From contig LFLB01000034.1 in assembly GCA_001543005.1 (NCBI GenBank), forward strand, positions 1 to 59,471: a DNA stretch of 59,471 nt, written 5' to 3'. The notes beneath the pieces are model-generated. The model ran no database searches, had not been told where the DNA came from, and saw only the letters and a program-made list of their open reading frames with translations. The DNA is from Candidatus Spongiihabitans thiooxidans. Lineage in GTDB: Bacteria; Pseudomonadota; Gammaproteobacteria; Arenicellales; Poriferihabitantaceae. Made by a program: the position numbers and the translations under genes. This document shows positions 1-8,833 of the stretch, piece by piece (position 1 is the stretch's first letter; each line of letters begins with the position of its first letter).

Positions 1-1934
1 ATCTTCTCGGCGCCCGTGATGCTGTAGGCAGCGGCTATGGAGGACGACATCATATCAATGGTCACCACATCCCCATCGTTCATCCCATCCCCGGCGCCTG
101 TGCCCAGATAGATCGGGCCAGTGACCTCTGCGCCGATCTCGATATTCACTTTTTGAGCATGATCGTCGGAACCCAAAATCGCGAAGGATCCTTCGCCCGT
201 GGCTGAAATCGTGCCGCTGTGGGTGATGGTCCCGGTGTTGTTCAAGTGAATGCCATGCGCGTTTTCACCTTGCGTGGTTATCGTGCCGCTGTTGGTGATG
301 GTAGCGTCAGCACGGGTTGAGTAAAGTCCGTAGCCATTCTCGCCCGTGGTCGAAATCGTGCCGCTGTTGTCGATCTGATTGCCGCTGCCGTCACCACCGT
401 AAAAAATGCCGTAAGCGTCAAGCCCGGACGTTGAAATCGCGCCGCTGCTCGTGATCGTGGCGCCAGCGCCTTTCGCAAATATGCCGTGCGCATTGTCGCC
501 CGCCGTCTTTATTTCCGCATTCTCGCCTTCGTGCTTGATGACGGCATTATCACCGCGTGCGTAAATGCCGTGCGCGTTTTCACCTTGCGTGGTTATCGTG
601 CCGCTATTGGTGGTCCTGGTCCTCACTACTGTCCCGAATATTGTCTCGTCGCGGTTTACTACTGTCACTTTCCCAGTGTCGGGGGCTAGTACTACCTTGA
701 CTTCTAGTGCTTTCCCGTCGAGGTCTGCTACTGTCACTTCCCCAGTGTCGAGGTCTACTGCTACAGTTTCCCCTTCCCCAGTGTCGGGGTCTACTTCTAA
801 GAACCCGACTACGGTCCCGTCGGAGTCTACTACTACTATCCCGTTGGCGGTTGCATAAATGCCGTGCGCGTTTTCACCTTGCGTGGTTATCGTCCCGCTG
901 TTGGCGATATCGGTGTTAACGTCTTCCGCGTAAATGCCGTGCGCGTTTTCACCTTGTGTGGTTATCGTGCGGCTGTTGGCGATCTCGGTGTTCCAACCGG
1001 TCGCGTAAATGCCGCTGGCGCCCTTATTCGCCGTTGTAATGCTGCCGCTATTGGTGATGGTGGCCCTCACTACTGTCCCGAATGTTGCCCCGTCGGAGCC
1101 TATTACTGTCGTTGTCCTAGTGTCGGGGTCCACTACTATCTTCTTAAATGCTATTGCTTCCCCGGCGGGGTTTTTTATTATCACTTCCGCTTTCCCAGTG
1201 TCGGGGTTTGGTACCATTCCCCCCTCCCCGACTACTGTCCCGTTGCGGTCCACTACTGTTATCCCATGGCCTCCTGCATAAATGCCGTAAGCCTCAACAC
1301 CTTCCGTTGCGAGCGAGCCTTCATTGGTCAGTATAGCACTATTGATACGGCTTCCCATGGCCATAGCTCTGTATTGCTTCGTCGCAATCGTCCCCTTCTC
1401 CCCATTCACGGTCTTGAGAAAGCGCCAGACTGCAGTATCTTCATCGCCCGCATGGTTGATCGTGCCGTTGTTGATAAAGGTGTTGTTCTTGCCGGTTGAT
1501 ATAACGGCGTAGATATCGATGCCTGTTCCCTCCATATTGATGGTGCCGTTATTGGTGACAGTGGTGTTATTGCCTTTTACCCAAACGCCTCTGGTGTCCT
1601 TGGTTCCTCTCATGGTGATGGTGCCGTGGTTGACGACTGTGTTATTATCGCCGGTGGTAGAAATGCCGATCTTGGGGGAGAGACCATACCACGCCAAACC
1701 CAGACCTCCGCCCTCTATGGTAATGGCGCCGCCTGTTTTAACGATCAAACTATCGTCTCCGTCAAGATTCTGAGTTTCGTCTTCGGTATCCCCATCCTTG
1801 ATGATGAAATCCGTTGATTGCGCGGAGGGGGCGAGGATCAGGGCGCCGGACGCCGCCAGCAACAGGGCGGCCAGCATCGCCAAGCGCGAAATAAATAAGG
1901 GACTTTCCCCGGATTGATAACTTGTTTTTGACAT
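1..1934 (-). CDS. Autotransporter adhesin, beta-helix passenger (N-terminal part; cut by window edge)
   Basis: An open frame without stops runs on the minus strand to the left edge. I chose the ATG at 1934 because an AGGGG motif lies about 10 bases upstream; an in-frame ATG at 1943 sits too close to it. The N-terminus has a basic region and a hydrophobic stretch (MLAALLLAASGALILAPSA), so it is probably secreted. The rest is repeats of the form NSGTITTQGENAHGIYA, with NNGTI variants, typical of right-handed beta-helix passengers of type V secretion. The beta-barrel would lie beyond the window. Two inserted modules interrupt the repeats (see findings). It is likely a surface adhesin or host-contact protein; the exact ligand cannot be read. 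Confidence 0.75.
   Translation of the reverse strand, partial: MSKTSYQSGESPLFISRLAMLAALLLAASGALILAPSAQSTDFIIKDGDTEDETQNLDGDDSLIVKTGGAITIEGGGLGLAWYGLSPKIGISTTGDNNTVVNHGTITMRGTKDTRGVWVKGNNTTVTNNGTINMEGTGIDIYAVISTGKNNTFINNGTINHAGDEDTAVWRFLKTVNGEKGTIATKQYRAMAMGSRINSAILTNEGSLATEGVEAYGIYAGGHGITVVDRNGTVVGEGGMVPNPDTGKAEVIIKNPAGEAIAFKKIVVDPDTRTTTVIGSDGATFGTVVRATITNSGSITTANKGASGIYATGWNTEIANSRTITTQGENAHGIYAEDVNTDIANSGTITTQGENAHGIYATANGIVVVDSDGTVVGFLEVDPDTGEGETVAVDLDTGEVTVADLDGKALEVKVVLAPDTGKVTVVNRDETIFGTVVRTRTTNSGTITTQGENAHGIYARGDNAVIKHEGENAEIKTAGDNAHGIFAKGAGATITSSGAISTSGLDAYGIFYGGDGSGNQIDNSGTISTTGENGYGLYSTRADATITNSGTITTQGENAHGIHLNNTGTITHSGTISATGEGSFAILGSDDHAQKVNIEIGAEVTGPIYLGTGAGDGMNDGDVVTIDMMSSSIAAAYSITGAEK
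250..975 (-). repeat. Near-identical tandem coding repeats in the adhesin
   Basis: Four copies of a stretch of about 35-45 bases encoding TITTQGENAHGI lie near 250-297, 567-612, 859-900 and 932-972. They are almost identical in DNA, so they are good substrates for slippage or recombination that would change passenger length. Confidence 0.7.
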
Positions 1935-1943
1935 TTGCAACAT

Positions 1944-2131
1944 TCCCCTAAATTTGGTCTGAATATCTCAATTTTCATTGAGCATGTTTAAGTTTTGGCC
2001 ACCGCTACTGCCACTAATTGGAACACAGAATCATTTTCATGCCAAGATCTTATTTTTAAGGAATCTCTGATTAAAACCGAAAAATGTGAGATAATCAAAT
2101 TCACAAAATAACTGATTGGAGGCAACGAGGA
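1944..2131. other. Intergenic, probable promoter region of the adhesin gene
   Basis: AT-rich stretch of under 200 bases between the adhesin start and the end of the broken upstream gene. It should hold the adhesin promoter, but I see no convincing -35/-10 pair or operator. Confidence 0.3.
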
Positions 2132-3218
2132 CTAATGCGTCAAAGCCCTCCTGTCCGAAGGCGGTTTCGCGAAGCATACAAAGCGCGGCGCAAAGCGGAG
2201 CCTGTGTTTTTTGTGATGAAACGCTAATTCCATTAACAATACCGCGGTACTGAGCACATCAAATCGGGGAGCGACGCCAATTTGTCTGGCGGTATCCATA
2301 TTAATGGTGAGTTGCCGCTTGTGCCGGAAAGAGACCGGTTGGTCGCCGGGATTTCCCCCAAGCAACACCGCCTGTAAATTCAGGGCATTTCTTCTGGCCA
2401 ATCGATTCCAGTCAGAATCCGGAGCGGAAGCTGCAGCAAGCCCTGCTCAACCGGAGTGGCGCCTATTAAGCTATAGCTTGGCAGGTTGCGGCGTATCAGT
2501 TCCTCGATAAGCTGCTTGCGTCCTGCCTGGCTAAGTCTCGGTACCGCGGCGATCATAACCGCATCGACATAGCCGGGAATTTTGTCGGCAAGATTCTGGT
2601 CGGCGGCGCTGTTTAAAACATAGGTCAGCTTGATACCAAGCTCGCCCAGCGACTCCCCTGTTCCGCCAATTCGGCAATCGACTCGAAGACCGTTTGGTCC
2701 ATCACCAGTGCAAGCTGTTGATAATCCACAACCTCCCGAAATGCGGTCAGGTCATCGGTGAAACGTACTTCTTCGCTTAAGTAGTTGAGGTTTTTGATGC
2801 CGCTGGTTACGCCATCCCCCGGCAGATCCAATAAATTGGAAGCCAGTACCAGGGGCGCAAATGTAGGCTTCGGAATTGTTTGTGATCGCGAGGCGATCAG
2901 GCTGGATACAAATCCCAACGCCAAAATTATATCGACCTCATCATCTTGCTGGAGCCGCTGAAGCGAGGCTCGAATTTTATCCGCCGACCAATTACCGTCC
3001 AGTTGATGCGCTGCATCAAAATGCACCTCAAACTCGCCTTCGGTTAGCTTCAGTATTTCCTCGATGAACAATGAATGGATTTGCTGAAACCCTTGTGTCG
3101 GCCCATCCGTAAGAATGCCAATGTGGATTTTCTGCGCGGCAAGCGTCGATTGGACTATGACCAAAATACACGTGAAAACACAGGTCAAAATAAAGGGCTT
3201 TACAAATTTCGAGTGCAT
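2132..3218 (-). pseudogene. Broken ABC-type substrate-binding protein (PF04392-like)
   Basis: The N-terminal 180 residues start with a signal peptide (hydrophobic core LTCVFTCILVIVQSTLA, then AAQ) followed by KIHIGILTDGP and an alternating alpha/beta pattern like the uncharacterised ABC_sub_bind periplasmic proteins. The frame is lost near 2650 after ELAEQG, continues in another frame (ESLGELGIKLTYVLN through IEELIRRNLPSYSLIG), and shifts again near 2437 into DSDWNRLARRNALNLQAVLLG, ending at 2132. The three segments join into one sensible protein, so this is one gene with two frameshifts. Either it is a pseudogene or the sequence has errors. The family identification comes from memory of the LARRNALNLQAVLLG and TINMxTA motifs; the substrate is unknown. 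Confidence 0.65.
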
Positions 3219-3342
3219 TGCATTTTTTCATTTTGGATTTCTTGCTCGGATAACACCAGAATGGCGTTATTCAAAGTTGCCTTTAGTATAGCGCATACAT
3301 AACATCCGATTAAAAATCAGTATTTTTTATTGTGCTGCCCAG

Positions 3343-3393
3343 CCAAATTTATTGGCCAAATTTATTGACCAGATTTATTGGCCATGTTATTGG
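3343..3393. repeat. Four tandem copies of a 13-base unit
   Basis: Units at 3343-3355, 3356-3368, 3369-3381 and 3382-3393 follow the pattern CCAAATTTATTGG with one to three changes each. They lie about 100 bases downstream of the oxygenase stop codon and upstream of the broken binding protein. The ends of the unit are complementary (CCAA/TTGG), so each copy is a weak palindrome. Confidence 0.85.
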
Positions 3394-3492
3394 TTATGCC
3401 GGATACCGGATTGGGCCTGTGCTGAACAATCAATCCGCAGCAACATCGCGAAATTATCGCGTAATTATTATTAAAAATTGAATCATTACCTA

Positions 3493-4536
3493 TCACTCCC
3501 CCTGCACCACCGCCTGACTTTCCAGATATGAGACTGCCGGATATTTCGGCGGATTCTCATCAGCACAACAGGTTGGTATGCAGTGCATCCGATAATCCGA
3601 GGTTGCGTTGAAAAAGACTGGAATCGAATAGCGTGACAGGCTGTCGGTGTTGTTATTGGCAAAGTGCTTAACACTGATAAAGAGGTCATTAGTCCACTGC
3701 TTCAATAACTCACCGGTATTGATGATAAACGCATCATCGATAATCGGCGCCTTGATCCAGCATTTTCGTGGTTCGTTATAAATTATCAATCCCTCGCTGT
3801 CTTGAGCCAGGATAGTGAAGAAGGTGGTATCGACATGGGGCGCGATACCAAATTCCTCAGTGCCGTATTTTTTTATCGACGGGTATCTGGATAGTCGCAG
3901 TCGATACGTCGGTGATCGGAATGCCTGATCAAAATAACCGGCTTCAACACCCAATGCTCGCGCATATATCGGTAACAGTTTCATTGCCAATCCTTCAATC
4001 GCATTGGCATAACTTTCGACATTGCGGCGAAAACCAGGCAGAACCTGTTCCGCTGGCCATTGATTATCGTCCAGCGAAATATTTCGTGGGCCGAGCTCGC
4101 GTTTTACGATAAATGCCTCGTTGGCATTACCTTTTTTACGCGCAGGCAACTTACGGTTGTGGAACGGCAGGTATCCGACCCCGGTTACTGGCCATTCTGG
4201 ACGATCCATCTGAATGGACAGTTTGATTTCCAGCGGCAGGGCATGAAACCTTTGATTCTCGTGGAAAGCTTGTTGCACTTTTTTTGCGGGTACGCCGTGC
4301 CCGGTTACATAGTAAAACCCGACTCTGGTGCTGGCATAATAAAGTTCGTTTGCCAGTTTTTTGAGTGCCGCTGGTTGACCATCAAAAAAGTACCTTTCCA
4401 AATCCAGCACGGGAATGTCGCCCGCTCTTGCCGGTTGTGGATTCGAAGTGTCCCAGGATTCTGATTCAGAGCGGAGTCTGGCTTCTTTCTCGACCGGGTC
4501 GATTAGGTCGAACTGCCGGGATGAAATATCGGACAT
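3493..4536 (-). CDS. 2-oxoglutarate/Fe(II) dioxygenase, isopenicillin N synthase-like
   Basis: This 347-residue protein has the two-part layout of the family: the N-terminal DIOX_N domain (IPVLDLERYF near 41-50, GFYYVTGHGVP near 73-83) and the C-terminal jelly roll. The iron ligands appear to be H234, D236 (APHVDTTFF) and H291 (ISVKH), with R302-x-S304 (RYSIPVFF) as the 2-oxoglutarate anchor. Members hydroxylate or oxidise small molecules in the cytoplasm. The gene stands alone between the broken binding protein and the CBS gene. Its neighbour in cis is a hydroxyproline epimerase, so an amino-acid-like substrate is possible, but that is inference. Confidence 0.85.
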   Translation of the reverse strand: MSDISSRQFDLIDPVEKEARLRSESESWDTSNPQPARAGDIPVLDLERYFFDGQPAALKKLANELYYASTRVGFYYVTGHGVPAKKVQQAFHENQRFHALPLEIKLSIQMDRPEWPVTGVGYLPFHNRKLPARKKGNANEAFIVKRELGPRNISLDDNQWPAEQVLPGFRRNVESYANAIEGLAMKLLPIYARALGVEAGYFDQAFRSPTYRLRLSRYPSIKKYGTEEFGIAPHVDTTFFTILAQDSEGLIIYNEPRKCWIKAPIIDDAFIINTGELLKQWTNDLFISVKHFANNNTDSLSRYSIPVFFNATSDYRMHCIPTCCADENPPKYPAVSYLESQAVVQGE

Positions 4537-4738
4537 TTTGCTGATTAAAAAGTATTGCTGAGATATACGGTAGTCGCTTAATATTCACAATAACATAGAA
4601 ACTTCATAGCTTCCTCAGGATAGTGGCTGCTTGCTGTGCCGAATTCGCGGTTACGGTCACTGGTCAAACTGTTAATGATAAACCGGGTTGGGTTTGCTAT
4701 GATGTATTCGAATTTGCCACAACTACGGGGAAACAAGC

Positions 4739-5167
4739 ATGAGCAAAGTAGCAGATATTCTAACAGGCAGAAACAGTGATATCTGGAGCATACAGTCTGA
4801 CCAGTCGGTACTTGCCGCCATCAAGCTGATGGCCGAGAAAGGGGTGGGCGCGTTGTTGGTGATCGACCACAATCACCTGTCGGGAATACTCAGCGAGCGG
4901 GATTATGCGCGCAAGGTGATTTTGGAAAATCGGTCATCTGGTGATACCCGTGTACGCGATATCATGACCCGAAACCCGGTCACCACTACCCGGGAGAGTA
5001 GCGTGGCGGAATGTATGTCGATGATGACCGATAACGATTTCCGACATTTGCCCGTGGTCGAGGACGATCAGGTGATCGGCATGATATCCATCGGCGACCT
5101 GGTAAAAGCGGTAATTAAGGAACAACAATTCACCATCAGTCAACTGCAACAATATATCGCTGGTTAA
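4739..5167 (+). CDS. Tandem CBS-domain protein
   Basis: The 142 residues consist of two CBS motifs and nothing else: the first around 8-65 (VLAAIKLMAEKGVGALLVID, then GILSERDYARKV) and the second around 77-130 (RDIMTRNPVTTTRESSVAEC, then HLPVVEDDQVIGMISIGDLV). Such stand-alone pairs bind adenosine nucleotides and act as small energy sensors. A TATGAT-like -10 lies about 40 bases before the ATG at 4739. The gene faces the epimerase gene tail to tail. The partner protein is not visible. Confidence 0.9.
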   Translation: MSKVADILTGRNSDIWSIQSDQSVLAAIKLMAEKGVGALLVIDHNHLSGILSERDYARKVILENRSSGDTRVRDIMTRNPVTTTRESSVAECMSMMTDNDFRHLPVVEDDQVIGMISIGDLVKAVIKEQQFTISQLQQYIAG

Positions 5168-5203
5168 ATTTTGCCTGCAATATATGCAAATTATGACGCC
5201 GGA

Positions 5204-6229
5204 TTATTGTGATTGGCCCTCCGGCGAAAACCCCAACAAAAATCCATGGGCATAAGGGTCTTTGGTATCGACGATGATATTGTTATGGCCGGTTACTTGG
5301 GCCCAGCCGATAATGGTCGGGATAATTGCCGGATAATCCCCAACTTGAGTTTGTTTAATGGCATATCCTGTGAACAGACTGCCGATGATGCTTTCGTGGA
5401 CAAATTTTTGGCCAAGGGCCAGATCTCCGCGACTGACTAACTGAGCAATTCTTGCCGAGGTGCCAGTGCCGCAAGGAGAGCGATCTATTCCGCGGTCGCC
5501 ATAAAACACCGCATTGCGTAAATCCGCGTTTTTATCCCTGGCCCTATCCGTCCACATGATGTGACTGACATTTTTTATGGTTTCATTTTCAGGATGGACA
5601 ACCGTTATTATTTTGTTGATTTCGTTTCTGACCAGAGGGCTGACCGCTCTAATTTGATCCACGCTGATATGCTCCAAGCCCTGGTAATTTTTCTGTGGTT
5701 CGATGATAGCGTAGAAATTTCCGCCGTAACTTATATCCATAATCAGTTCACCGATTCCAGGCACATCCGCTTTTACCTCAGTCGAGTGCAGAAACGATGG
5801 AATATTGGTTAACTCGACAGAATCCACATAACCGTCTGTGATTTCATATCGCGCCTCGACCAACCCTGCGGGGGTATCCATTTTTAACAAGCCTGGCGTA
5901 TTTGGGGTTACCAGATTTTCTTCCAGGGCGATGGTTACGGTGCCGATTGCGCCGTGTCCGCACATCGGCAGGCAGCCACTGACCTCGATAAATAACACGC
6001 CCAGATCGCTACCTGGCGTTATCGGCGGATAAAGAATGGAACCAGACATGGCGTCATGACCTCTCGGCTCAAACATCAGACTGGTTCGTATCCAATCGTA
6101 CTCCCTGATAAAATGCTGACGCTTTTCGCTCATCGACTGGCCGGTCAAATCGGGGCCGTTGGCGGTAACCACCCGCACCGAGTTACCGCAAGTATGGGCA
6201 TCGACGCATTTAAATACGGTTCTGGTCAT
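5204..6229 (-). CDS. 4-hydroxyproline 2-epimerase / proline racemase family
   Basis: The 341-residue protein carries both catalytic cysteines of the family: C90 in LPMCGHGAIG and C253 in DRSPCGTGTSA. Having both argues for an epimerase or racemase and against the trans-3-hydroxyproline dehydratases, which have Thr in place of the second Cys. Members convert trans-4-hydroxy-L-proline to cis-4-hydroxy-D-proline in the cytoplasm, the first step of collagen-type hydroxyproline use. The later pathway genes (D-amino acid oxidase, deaminase, dehydrogenase) are not in the window. Length is normal for the family. Proline racemase activity cannot be excluded. Confidence 0.85.
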   Translation of the reverse strand: MTRTVFKCVDAHTCGNSVRVVTANGPDLTGQSMSEKRQHFIREYDWIRTSLMFEPRGHDAMSGSILYPPITPGSDLGVLFIEVSGCLPMCGHGAIGTVTIALEENLVTPNTPGLLKMDTPAGLVEARYEITDGYVDSVELTNIPSFLHSTEVKADVPGIGELIMDISYGGNFYAIIEPQKNYQGLEHISVDQIRAVSPLVRNEINKIITVVHPENETIKNVSHIMWTDRARDKNADLRNAVFYGDRGIDRSPCGTGTSARIAQLVSRGDLALGQKFVHESIIGSLFTGYAIKQTQVGDYPAIIPTIIGWAQVTGHNNIIVDTKDPYAHGFLLGFSPEGQSQ

Positions 6230-6260
6230 GATTGAAATCGATTTATGTGAACAGGCGTAA

Positions 6261-6402
6261 TGGTCTAATTAACTTGGACACAAAGATAGCCTTATAATAC
6301 AAAAATATAAGGAGGTCAAAATGACACATACAAAACCAAGAAACGAAAGAATAAATTTAACCATTGAGCAAAAACTGGATTACGCCAAACTCATGGTGGC
6401 CG
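6261..6402 (+). mobile_element. IS3-like insertion sequence remnant (left end and transposase N-terminus)
   Basis: The segment begins with TGGTCTAATTAACTTGGACA, which looks like an IS terminal repeat. It continues with a strong Shine-Dalgarno (AAGGAGG) before an ATG at 6321 and about 26 codons of a helix-turn-helix transposase OrfA (KPRNERINLTIEQKLDYAKL). The reading frame then runs into the first CRISPR repeat and stops on the TAG inside it at 6412-6414. The rest of the element is missing. The family assignment is from memory of the INLTxEQKLxYAKLMV start of IS3-type OrfA proteins. Confidence 0.6.
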
Positions 6403-6954
6403 ATTTACAACAGTAGAAATTTAAGGTCGGTCTTAGACTTGCGGTCAGACGTCTGGAACTGAATATCTACAACAGTAGAAATTTAAGGTCGGTCTTAGAC
6501 ATGTGTTGGTGTCGGCGGTGAAGTGGCTCTCGTTATCTACAACAGTAGAAATTTAAGGTCGGTCTTAGACCCCACAACTATTAAGAGAAATTAAATTATA
6601 TCTACAACAGTAGAAATTTAAGGTCGGTCTTAGACAAAAAATTATGAAGAGTGATTTACATAATCTACAACAGTAGAAATTTAAGGTCGGTCTTAGACGG
6701 TGCTTTTTTGCCTTCTTTACACTATATCTACAACAGTAGAAATTTAAGGTCGGTCTTAGACAACATGTCGATAAGAATAGTTAAGCCTATCTACAACAGT
6801 AGAAATTTAAGGTCGGTCTTAGACCACATCAAAAGAGCAGTGACTGCGGAAACATCTACAACAGTAGAAATTTAAGGTCGGTCTTAGACTTCAAAAGATT
6901 TACGCTGGCTAACCGAATATCTACAACAGTAGAAATTTAAGGTCGGTCTTAGAC
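6403..6954 (-). CRISPR. Type V-A CRISPR array, 9 repeats and 8 spacers (plus a partial ninth spacer)
   Basis: Repeats of 36 bases start at 6403, 6465, 6535, 6600, 6663, 6726, 6789, 6854 and 6919. On the minus strand each begins GTCTAAGACC and ends TTTCTACTGTTGTAGAT, the stem-loop that is diagnostic of Cas12a crRNA. Spacers are 26, 34, 29, 27, 27, 27, 29 and 29 bases, all different. The repeat at 6403 has one change (GTAaAT end), as expected at the distal end when transcription runs on the minus strand. After the repeat at 6919-6954, bases 6955-6979 look like a further spacer cut short, joined directly to cas12a. There is no leader, and no cas1, cas2 or cas4. Confidence 0.97.
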
Positions 6955-8770
6955 GGCATCCGCACCTCCGGGAATCCGCGGTCTCTTTGTTGGCATCCCA
7001 ACCATTCAACAAGGTGGAATTGTTGAAGTTAATTTTAATCTTATCAGTTGAAAAAGGTTTTTTAGTCAGATGATTACGTGTTTTGTTATAAAGTGTAATG
7101 GTGTGCTCGTTATAGGCTTCATAGGCTTTTGAAAATACAGCATAAAAACCGGTATCCATATCGGGCATATCAATGGGTTTTCGCCCATCAAGCAAGTGTA
7201 ATGGTTTGAGTGTATGTGAAATTGCCATAAAGGCTTCTAGCATTTTTTGGATCGCCTGCACTTGTTGAAAACCTTTACCACCTTTATCATCCTCGCTTTT
7301 TGGGAGTTTACGATTTTTGCTCAGTTCTTCGAGTGATAATAATGGTTTTACCTGCGCTATTGTTTTGCCAAGCCCAATGGTGTTTTTTTGCGTATTGATA
7401 GCTTCAAGAAAATAGCTATAGATTGGCTGTTGAGGATTACTGAGTTTTGCCAGTTGTTCGTGCAATGGGTCGTCTTGTTCAAGCCTGTCAATATACTCAC
7501 AAAGGATTTCGTCTAATCCTGCAATGCTAAATACTTTTTGCTTTAGGTAATCTTCCTGTTGTTTTTTGGTTTTTAGATTGTTTCCAGCATAATCATCCAG
7601 TGCGGCGCTAACTATTCGGTAACTGCTAAACAGGTTTTGAGAGATGGCCGTTAATCCAGCTGCTTTTACATAGACTCGTTGGGTATCTGCTTCTTCAAGT
7701 TTTTTTACCGCGTTTTCTAGGTTTTCTAACAGACCTTCTTGGGTATTGGCTAACTCAATAAATTTAGCTAATGCCCCAAGAAAATCTTTATCATTATCGA
7801 AAGCCTCGGGAACAAAGGATGTTGTTTCCCTATCGCTGAGTATTTGCTTGTATAAATCTGTAAAGCCAGATAGATCATAGATTTTTTTGGCTTTCTTATT
7901 TTCATCCTTTGCTACTTGTTTAGCTGCTTTTTGAACCCGCTGCCTAAACAAATTGATTTGCTCATTAAGACCTTGCTTTTTTTCGCCAGATTCTTCTGTT
8001 TTACCGCCTAGTAATTGCTGATAATTATCAATACCTGATTGAGCGAATAAATTGATGAAATATTGTGGCTGAAAAATTTTATCCAGAGATTCCACGCCCA
8101 TTGTGCTAAGTAATTCAGCGTCTATCTGTAATTCCAGATGGGTATATTTTTCTGTAATCTTTTGATACGCAATACAGTTATTGAAAAATCGAGGCAGATT
8201 TCCATTCATCAGGCGATAGGCAATCGCTGTGCTTTGATCTTTATCAGAATACATATTCTTGCGGTTTTCGTGAAAACCTGAAAAATAAGTGGTGAATTTA
8301 TTAAAGTTTTCTACGGTTGTTTTGTGTTCCTCCCATTCACCTTTCTGTTTTAGCCAAGCGGGTAAATCGCGAGTGATTAGTTCCTTTTTAAATAAATCAC
8401 CATTACCGACAAATGATTTAACTAATTTCTTTCTAAGGGCGGTTTGAGTGTCCTCCCAGTGTCCTCTGTTCTTTGTGTTTTTTTGATCTTCTTTTAGCCT
8501 CTGGTAATCAGAAAAGGCATTTTCAAAATCTTCTGGGGTAATCCACATTTCCCCTGTCTTTGGATCGACTGGAGCACTTAGTTTTTCTTCAATATAAACA
8601 CGGTGATAATCATCAATTATTTCTTTAATCTCTTTATAGTCTTCAGCCCGTTGCTGATCTTGCTCTATAATATCTCTTTCTTGAATATAATGAGCCGTTT
8701 CGCCTACTGGCTTTAATTCAAAGCGTAGTGTTTTTGAAAGTGGGTATTGTTTTGTAAAATTCTCATACAT
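6884..8770 (-). pseudogene. cas12a: Truncated Cas12a (Cpf1): WED-I, REC lobe and WED-II only, fused to the array
   Basis: The protein starts MYENFTKQYPLSKTLRFELKP, the usual Cas12a N-terminus; a TTG at 8794 would add eight residues. About 597 residues follow without a break through REC1, REC2 and the WED-II motif (INFNNSTLLNGWDANKE). The Cas12a match ends near 6980, and the last 31 codons are read from a spacer remnant, the repeat at 6919-6954 and the next spacer, with the stop at 6884. Cas12a proteins are usually about 1,200-1,300 residues, so over half is missing. The lost part includes the PAM-interacting domain, WED-III with the crRNA-processing residues, RuvC and Nuc. It therefore cannot process crRNA or cut DNA. 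The remaining 597 codons carry no stop or frameshift, so the deletion is recent or the fragment is kept. Confidence 0.92.
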
Positions 8771-8833
8771 TGCTGATATTGTTTTAATCCTCAAATTCTC
8801 TAATTTATCTATATAGTAGGGGTTTTTAGATGG

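Noticed and set aside
606..1278. Adhesin modules as variable regions of a diversity-generating retroelement
   Set aside because: No reverse transcriptase gene or template repeat is in the window, and the differences are not limited to adenines.
6651..6875. Open frame across the array encoding repeated IYNSRNLRSVLD
   Set aside because: It is the CRISPR repeat read as protein; no start signal and no family.
6955..7010. CRISPR leader between the array and cas12a
   Set aside because: The Cas12a reading frame continues to 6980, leaving only a spacer-length piece; no AT-rich leader exists.
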